Shown here one piece after another: positions 5,054-9,359 of a stretch of DNA of 9,359 bases (positions are counted from its first letter, which is position 1; every line of letters begins with the position of its first letter). Source of the DNA: Chloroflexi bacterium UBA4733 (GTDB taxonomy: Bacteria; Chloroflexota; UBA4733); the NCBI GenBank assembly GCA_002404055.1, contig DHIZ01000058.1, forward strand, positions 1 to 9,359. The letters run 5' to 3'. The notes beneath the pieces were generated by a model. It was not told the DNA's origin. It did not search any database and saw nothing but the letters and a program-made list of their open reading frames with translations. The position numbers and the translations under genes were made by a program.

Positions 5054-5517
5054 GGCCGAATATTCCCGACAGCGTGCGGCTCTTGAAGGAATTAGACCGG
5101 GAACAATTTCCGCTCACGGCGGCATTCTGGCCGTTTCCTGAAAGTACCGGCAGGGACTGGCATCTCGTGATTTCGTCGGCATTGGTTGATCGTGAGGGCG
5201 GCCTGCCGGCCTACCAACGGATACAGCGAGCATTGCGCAATCTCCCCGACATTCGGATTTCGGTCGCCGACATTGTCGCGGTGGGTACGAATGATCCGGT
5301 GGTACGTTCTCTCCAAGACTTGATGCCCGCTGGCTTTGCTCCAGATGACTTCCAGGTGGCAGTCGATCTTCCCAAGCGGATGGAACGAGAGACGACGGTT
5401 CGTCTGCCGGGCTATGTCTCCTACGCGCCGTATCTCGCGGAAGGAGCTAGCGAGGTCACCGTCTATGTTCATCGTCTTGTTCCGAGGGAACGTGCCGGAA
5501 AGGGAAGAACCGCTTAG
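5032..5517 (+). CDS. Unrecognised 161-residue partner of the HEPN protein
   Basis: I do not recognise this family with confidence. The protein is soluble, with no signal peptide or membrane segment, and mixes helix (VRLLKELDREQ, AYQRIQRALRNL) with strands (WHLVISSALVD, ISVADIVAVG, EVTVYVHRLV). There is no visible GSx10DxD nucleotidyltransferase motif, so it is not an ordinary MNT antitoxin. Its ATG lies inside the HEPN coding end (22-bp overlap) with GGAG 7 nt upstream, so the two are made together. The context suggests a two-gene HEPN module, possibly toxin plus antitoxin or a defence pair. Which is which cannot be decided here. Base composition resembles the HEPN gene. Confidence 0.72.
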   Translation: MATSILVRPNIPDSVRLLKELDREQFPLTAAFWPFPESTGRDWHLVISSALVDREGGLPAYQRIQRALRNLPDIRISVADIVAVGTNDPVVRSLQDLMPAGFAPDDFQVAVDLPKRMERETTVRLPGYVSYAPYLAEGASEVTVYVHRLVPRERAGKGRTA

Positions 5518-5554
5518 TATCCCCACCTGGCTCACCATTCTCACTCCAATGACG

Positions 5555-5584
5555 CCATGGTGTGACGCGCATACCCACACATGG
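5555..5584. promoter_or_regulatory. Imperfect inverted repeat upstream of the response regulator
   Basis: CCATGGTGTG (5555-5564) and CACACATGG (5576-5584) are complementary apart from one extra base. A further CCACC/GGTGG pair lies at 5589-5610. They occupy the 146-bp gap between the HEPN operon and the two-component operon and could be an operator or a weak terminator. I see no convincing -35/-10 pair in this gap. Confidence 0.25.
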
Positions 5585-5663
5585 CAGGCCACCGCGGACG
5601 CGAGAGGTGGTGACGGCCAAGCAATTTCCAAGCGGCATCCGGCATACTGTGCTCTGGGGATTC

Positions 5664-6335
5664 ATGTACATACTCTATGTCGAAGATGATGTCCGCGTCG
5701 GGCGGGCCGTCGTCCAGGGGCTGACTGATGCTGCGCATCGAGTGGACCTGGCTACTGACGGCACGGAAGGCCTGGAACGCGCGGCGACCGGCGCTTACGA
5801 TCTGATCGTGTTGGATGTGCTGCTGCCCGGCATGGACGGCATGGCGATCTGCCGGCAGTTGCGGCGGGATGGTATTGCCACGCCGATCCTGATGCTGACC
5901 GCCCGCGACGCTATCGGCGACCGTGTGCGCGGCCTGGACGCCGGCGCCGACGACTACCTCGTCAAGCCCTTCGCCCTGACCGAACTGCTGGCGCGCATTC
6001 GCGCCCTCGGCCGGCGCGGGGAGGCGCGCCTGGGCAGCGAGGCGCTGACGGTGGGCGACCTTCGCCTGGATCTGGAGCAACGCCAGGCCACGCGCGGTGA
6101 CCGCACCATCGACCTGACCGCCAAGGAGTTCCAACTGCTGGAGTATCTGATGCGCCACGCCGGGCGGCTGCTCACCAAGGACCAGATTACCCAGCACGTC
6201 TGGGGCTACGACGCGGAAGTCTCCTCCAACGTGGCGGAAATCTATATCCACTACTTGCGCGACAAGATTGACCGCGGCTTCGCCGTTCCGCTCATCCGCA
6301 CAGTGCGCGGCGCCGGCTACATGTTGAAAGAGTGA
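5664..6335 (+). CDS. OmpR/PhoB-class response regulator
   Basis: The 223-residue protein has an N-terminal receiver domain (1-115) with acidic pocket E7/D8/D9, phospho-acceptor D51 (LIVLDVLLPGMDG), T79 and K101 (LVKPF). A C-terminal winged-helix DNA-binding domain (about 125-221) carries LTAKEFQLLEYLMRHAGRLL and the terminal RTVRGAGYML, both diagnostic of the OmpR group. Phosphorylation by the adjacent kinase should control DNA binding. ATG 5664 gives the standard start MYILYVEDD. The upstream 34 codons of open frame are not receiver-like. A short GGGGA lies 3 nt before the start. The stop overlaps the kinase GTG by 3 bases, so translation is coupled. The regulated genes and signal are unknown. 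Confidence 0.95.
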   Translation: MYILYVEDDVRVGRAVVQGLTDAAHRVDLATDGTEGLERAATGAYDLIVLDVLLPGMDGMAICRQLRRDGIATPILMLTARDAIGDRVRGLDAGADDYLVKPFALTELLARIRALGRRGEARLGSEALTVGDLRLDLEQRQATRGDRTIDLTAKEFQLLEYLMRHAGRLLTKDQITQHVWGYDAEVSSNVAEIYIHYLRDKIDRGFAVPLIRTVRGAGYMLKE

Positions 6336-7639
6336 TCGCGGTGTTCGCGCGCGTGCGCTGGCGGCTTTTGGGATGGACCATGCTGGTGCTCACGCTGATC
6401 CTCGCCTTGGTCGGCACTGCCGTCTATGTCACTCTGCGGCAGAGCCTGACGGCGAAGGTCGACCGCAACCTCGCCAGTCGCGCCAACGACGTGGCGGCCG
6501 AGATCTATCACTATGGCGTAGCGCACATCGATCCCTCGAACTTTCGCGGCGGCGTCTTCTACCTGCTGGCCGCTCCCACCGGTGCAATTATCGAGAATCC
6601 CCAGCGCGTGAACATCCAGACGCTCCCGCTGCCGCTGCCGACCGGCAGCGGCGCCAGCGCCACCACCATCAGTGTACAAGGTGAGCAAGACCGTCTGTTT
6701 CTGCTGCCGCTCGACGTCGGAAGGGGTGGCCGCCTGTTCCTGGTGACCGGGGAGAGCCTGCAACCGGAGGAGAGCGCCCTGCATAGCCTGCTCCTCGTGC
6801 TGATCGTCAGCGCAGCCGGCGGACTCTTGCTCTCCCTGGCCGGAGCCTGGTTTCTCGTGAGCCGTTCCTTGATCCCCATCCAGCGCGCCTACAACCGCCA
6901 GCGGGAGTTTTCCGCCGACGCCGCCCACGAGCTGCGTACACCACTGACGGTGCTGCACGCCGCTACCGATGTCCTTCAGCAGCACCGCGACGAGCCGCTG
7001 ACGGCCAACGCCCAGCTCTTTGAGGATATCCAGCACGAGATCGTCCGCATGGAACGCCTCACGTCCGACTTGCTGACGCTCGCCCGCTCCGACCTCGGTG
7101 AACTGGAACTGGCGGTGGGCGAGGTCGACCTGGAAGCGCTGGCCGGCACTGTGGTTCGCCAGGTCACGCCGTTGGCCCAGGAACGCGGCATCGCCCTGGG
7201 GCTGGAACCGGCAAAAGCGCCGGTGAGCGTGGAGGCGGACCCCAACCGGCTGCAACAGGTGCTGTTGATCCTGCTGGACAACGCGCTCAAGTACACGCCG
7301 GCCGGTGGCCAGGTGCGCGTACACGTCGCTCGCCACGGTAACGAAGCGACGCTGGCAGTGAGCGACAGCGGTGAAGGCATCTCCGCCGAACACCTCTCCC
7401 GGCTGTTCGACCGCTTCTATCGGGTAGACCCCGCCCGTTCCCGTGCTCAGGGTGGCGCCGGCCTCGGTCTCGCTATCGCCCGCTCCCTCGTCGCGGCCCA
7501 CGGCGGTCAACTCAGCCTGACCAGCCAGCCCGGCGCTGGAACCACCGCGCTCGTCCGCCTGCCGCTCACCGCCGGCACGTCCCGCTTCGCCCGCCGCTTC
7601 GGGGGGATGAGGGCGAGATTCAGTTGGCCCGGCGACTGA
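6332..7639 (+). CDS. Membrane sensor histidine kinase
   Basis: The 435-residue protein has transmembrane helix 1 (about 13-35), an extracytoplasmic sensor of about 115 residues, and transmembrane helix 2 (about 151-177). A dimerisation/phospho-acceptor domain has its H-box at AHELRTPL (H199). The ATPase domain has an N-box LLDNALKYTP (N317), G1 DSGEGI (345-350), F-box FDRFYR (359-364) and G2 GGAGLGLAI (374-382). Only about 12 residues separate helix 2 from the H-box helix (SRSLIPIQRAYNRQREF), so a full HAMP domain is absent, as in some related kinases. The GTG start overlaps the regulator's stop. The last 23 residues (from TAGTSRF) are Arg-rich and look like an added tail; the final PGD and the stop codon are encoded by the left arm of the adjoining palindromic element. 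Confidence 0.95.
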   Translation: MIAVFARVRWRLLGWTMLVLTLILALVGTAVYVTLRQSLTAKVDRNLASRANDVAAEIYHYGVAHIDPSNFRGGVFYLLAAPTGAIIENPQRVNIQTLPLPLPTGSGASATTISVQGEQDRLFLLPLDVGRGGRLFLVTGESLQPEESALHSLLLVLIVSAAGGLLLSLAGAWFLVSRSLIPIQRAYNRQREFSADAAHELRTPLTVLHAATDVLQQHRDEPLTANAQLFEDIQHEIVRMERLTSDLLTLARSDLGELELAVGEVDLEALAGTVVRQVTPLAQERGIALGLEPAKAPVSVEADPNRLQQVLLILLDNALKYTPAGGQVRVHVARHGNEATLAVSDSGEGISAEHLSRLFDRFYRVDPARSRAQGGAGLGLAIARSLVAAHGGQLSLTSQPGAGTTALVRLPLTAGTSRFARRFGGMRARFSWPGD

Positions 7640-7749
7640 AGTCGCGGGCTACATCTGCGATCGCCCGCAAGCGGGCACCCGCCTTCGGCGGCTGGACCAG
7701 TCCGCGTAGGCGGACTTGGCAATGCTAGCCCGCGACTTCAGTCGCCGGG
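7628..7749. repeat. 122-bp nested palindromic (REP-like) element between convergent genes
   Basis: Two perfect 24-bp inverted arms (7628-7651 and 7726-7749) enclose three further hairpins: GCCCGC/GCGGGC (7663-7676), CCGCC/GGCGG (7679-7691) and AGTCCGC/GCGGACT (7699-7716). Each arm is itself self-complementary (GCGACT-GA-AGTCGC at 7632-7645). It fills nearly all the space between the convergent kinase and sulfatase genes, so it can fold in both transcripts and act as a two-way terminator. The kinase stop codon lies in its left arm. The organisation resembles dispersed palindromic repeats in GC-rich bacteria; copy number elsewhere cannot be seen. Confidence 0.8.
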
Positions 7750-7757
7750 AGTGCGTT

Positions 7758-9164
7758 TCACTCCTCCCGCGCAAACGGCGCGTCCCCGACCTGCACCTGC
7801 AACCGCCGCAGTTCCGCGCGGAGATCGCGTACGACGTCGGCGTAGGCGGGGTCGTGGTAGACGCTGAAGAGTTCGCGTGGGTCCTGCTCCAGGTCGAATA
7901 GTTCCCATTCCGGCTCTTTGGGGTCGTCAATGGCGCCGGGCTGGCCGAGGGCGTCGGCGTAGTAATAGATCAGCTTGTGGCGGGTCGTGCGCACGCCGTA
8001 GTGGGCATAGACGTTGTGGTGGGCGATGTGCATCCAGTAGCGGTAGTAGAGCGAGGTCTGCCAGCCATCCGGCGCCTCGCCCCGACACAGCGCCCGGAAA
8101 CTGACGCCCTGGAAAGTGTCGGGGCTGGGGATGCCCGCATAGTCGAGGAAGGTCTCCGGGAAATCGACGTTGAGGATGATCTGGTCGCAGACGGAGCCCG
8201 CCGCGATCTCGCGCGGATAGCGCATGAGGAAGGGCATGCGCAGCGACTCCTCGTACATGAAGCGCTTGTCGAACCAGCCGTGGTCGCCCAGGAAGAAGCC
8301 CTGGTCGGAGGTGTAGACGACGATGGTGTCGTCGGTGAGACCTTGCGCGTCGAGATAGTCGAGCAGGCGTCCCACGTTGTCGTCGATCGAGGCAATGCAG
8401 CGCAGGTAGTCCTTGATATAGCGCTGGTATTTCCAGCTCTTTTCCTGCTCCGGTGTCAGCCCCTCCGGCACCGGCCGCTTCAGGTCGCGCTGATTGAGGT
8501 CGCGATCAACGCGCATGCGGGCCGCGGCTGCCGCCCTGGCGCGGTGCTCGTAGTCGTCGTTGAAGGTTTCCGGCTCGGGGATGTCGATGTCCTCGTACAT
8601 GGCAGCGTGGAGCTCGTCGGGGTCCCAGGAACGGTGCGGAGCCTTGTGATGCACCAGCAGGCAGAAGGGCCGTTCGCGGTCGCGCTGCTCCAGCCAGTCC
8701 AGGGAGAGGTCGGTGATGATGTCGGTGACATAACCGGGGTAGACCTGCCGGCCGTTCGGATCGATCAGCTCGGGGTTGTGGTAGAGGCCCTGGCCGGGCA
8801 GCACCTTCCAGTAGTCAAAGCCGGTGGGGTCGTTGACGCCGCCGTGGCCGAGGTGCCACTTGCCGACCAGCGCCGTCTGATAGCCGGCTTGCTGCAGCAG
8901 TTGGGGGAACGTGGTCTGGCGGCCATCCAGCTTGGCGTTGAGGGTGGTGACGCCGTTGATGTGGTTGTAGGTGCCGGTGAGGATGGTGGCGCGGCTGGGG
9001 GCGCAGATGGAGTTTGTGCAGTAACAGTTGTCAAAGCGCATGCCGCCGCTGGCGATGCGGTCAAGGTTAGGGGTGCTGTTGATGCGGCTGCTGTAGCAGC
9101 TCATGGCGTGTGCTGCATGGTCGTCGGACATGATGTAGACGATGTTCGGTCGCTGCTCCGGCAT
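7758..9164 (-). CDS. Type I (S1-family) sulfatase, Cys-type
   Basis: The 468-residue protein belongs to the formylglycine-dependent sulfatases, which hydrolyse sulfate esters. The signature CAPSRATILTG places the formylglycine precursor at C54. Metal and active-site residues are present: D14/D15 (MSDDHAA), K102 and H104 (GKWHLGH), H173/H177 (VHHKAPH) and D287/Q288 (TSDQGFFLGDHG). The C-terminal LFDLEQDPREL is the usual end of arylsulfatase A-like proteins. Substrate is uncertain; choline-, aryl- or sugar-sulfates are all possible. ATG 9164 is preferred to the TTG 20 codons upstream because the first strand RPNIVYIMSDD then lies at the start, and AGGAG precedes it by 13 nt. There is no signal peptide, so it is probably cytoplasmic. 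No formylglycine-generating enzyme is in the window. It is transcribed alone. Confidence 0.93.
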   Translation of the reverse strand: MPEQRPNIVYIMSDDHAAHAMSCYSSRINSTPNLDRIASGGMRFDNCYCTNSICAPSRATILTGTYNHINGVTTLNAKLDGRQTTFPQLLQQAGYQTALVGKWHLGHGGVNDPTGFDYWKVLPGQGLYHNPELIDPNGRQVYPGYVTDIITDLSLDWLEQRDRERPFCLLVHHKAPHRSWDPDELHAAMYEDIDIPEPETFNDDYEHRARAAAAARMRVDRDLNQRDLKRPVPEGLTPEQEKSWKYQRYIKDYLRCIASIDDNVGRLLDYLDAQGLTDDTIVVYTSDQGFFLGDHGWFDKRFMYEESLRMPFLMRYPREIAAGSVCDQIILNVDFPETFLDYAGIPSPDTFQGVSFRALCRGEAPDGWQTSLYYRYWMHIAHHNVYAHYGVRTTRHKLIYYYADALGQPGAIDDPKEPEWELFDLEQDPRELFSVYHDPAYADVVRDLRAELRRLQVQVGDAPFAREE

Positions 9165-9192
9165 GTGTGCTCTTTCTCTCCTGGCGGCTGAT

Positions 9193-9211
9193 CCCGGCTC
9201 GCGTTGCCGGG
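9193..9211. promoter_or_regulatory. Hairpin in the sulfatase mRNA leader
   Basis: CCCGGC (9193-9198) and GCCGGG (9206-9211) form a 6-bp stem with a 7-nt loop, in the leader between the predicted transcription start (about 9229) and the ribosome-binding site. It may stabilise the message; no known riboswitch is recognised. Confidence 0.35.
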
Positions 9212-9235
9212 TCTCCTTCGCCAAATCAAGGCAGA

Positions 9236-9264
9236 GTTATGCACGCAAAGCACTGCGCTGTCAA
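9236..9264 (-). promoter_or_regulatory. Sigma70-like promoter of the sulfatase gene
   Basis: On the minus strand a perfect TTGACA (9264-9259), a 17-nt spacer and CATAAC (9241-9236, 4/6) form a good promoter. The start would be near 9229, giving a leader of about 65 nt. An inverted repeat TTGTAC/GTACAA (9298-9303 and 9332-9337) lies upstream and may be a regulator site. Nothing else is evident from 9265 to the right edge. Confidence 0.6.
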
Positions 9265-9359
9265 ACGGCGATGGAGAGAAGAGTGCGCCGCGACGTTTTG
9301 TACAGCAAGCGAACGACGGAATTACCCGGAGGTACAAGGCCGCGATTGCGATCGGCGGC

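Noticed and set aside
5561..5567. TGTGACG, a possible further ECF41 -35 box
   Set aside because: No CGTC lies at the required 16-nt distance on the minus strand; the nearest GACG is far too close.
5541..6251. A minus-strand frame opposite the response regulator
   Set aside because: The receiver and winged-helix domains are clear on the plus strand; this frame has no domain.
6427..6433. TGTCACT inside the kinase gene as an ECF41 -35 box
   Set aside because: At 16 nt the sequence is CGGC rather than CGTC, and it lies inside coding sequence.
6317..7510. A long minus-strand frame opposite the kinase
   Set aside because: The plus strand encodes all kinase boxes in order; the reverse frame is Gln/Gly/His-rich shadow coding.
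7628..7749. CRISPR array
   Set aside because: The repeats are inverted and nested, not direct repeats separated by unique spacers.
7977..9191. A 404-codon plus-strand frame opposite the sulfatase
   Set aside because: It is a mirror of strong coding on the other strand, Val/Asp-rich and without motifs.

Overview
The window is GC-rich bacterial DNA carrying mostly accessory and regulatory genes. No 16S rRNA or housekeeping marker is present. An ECF41-type sigma factor, an IS200/IS605-type TnpB, short nested palindromic repeats and a Cys-type sulfatase would suit Chloroflexota (Thermomicrobia/Sphaerobacter-like) or another high-GC soil or thermal bacterium. That placement is inference only.

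Layout, left to right. Positions 1-222: leftward-reading DNA with an ECF41-type promoter (178-204), a ribosome-binding site whose start codon meets a stop two codons later, and a hairpin-rich segment running off the edge. Positions 223-1343 (minus): a two-gene operon for an XRE-cupin regulator and a GNAT acetyltransferase, from a promoter that looks leaderless. Positions 1533-4309: a locus built from an AhpD/carboxymuconolactone-decarboxylase (CMD) gene and an ECF41 sigma factor gene pointing away from each other. Between them are two facing copies of the ECF41 promoter motif, then a TnpB-only transposable element that now separates the sigma gene from its likely promoter. Positions 4265-4616: a wrecked VapBC/FitAB-type toxin-antitoxin pair (frameshifted antitoxin, toxin cut to 22 codons). 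Positions 4622-5517: an overlapping two-gene unit for a HEPN-domain protein and an unrecognised 161-residue partner. Positions 5664-7639: an OmpR-class response regulator and its histidine kinase. Positions 7628-7749: a 122-bp nested palindromic element between convergent genes. Positions 7758-9164 (minus): a cytoplasmic-looking Cys-type sulfatase with a good sigma70-like promoter.

How the parts connect. ECF41 sigma factors are known to carry a fused SnoaL-like regulatory domain, to sit beside CMD, oxidoreductase or epimerase genes, and to use a TGTCACA / CGTC promoter. All three are visible here. The motif occurs three times with identical 16-nt spacing: toward the CMD gene, toward the sigma gene, and leftward out of the window. 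TnpB sits immediately beside one -35 box. The CMD protein lacks both the Glu and the His of the AhpD proton relay but keeps its CxxC.

The strongest leads are the ECF41 regulon with its mobile-element interruption, the HEPN plus unknown-partner pair placed where a VapC toxin has been lost, and the unidentified structured segment at the left edge.
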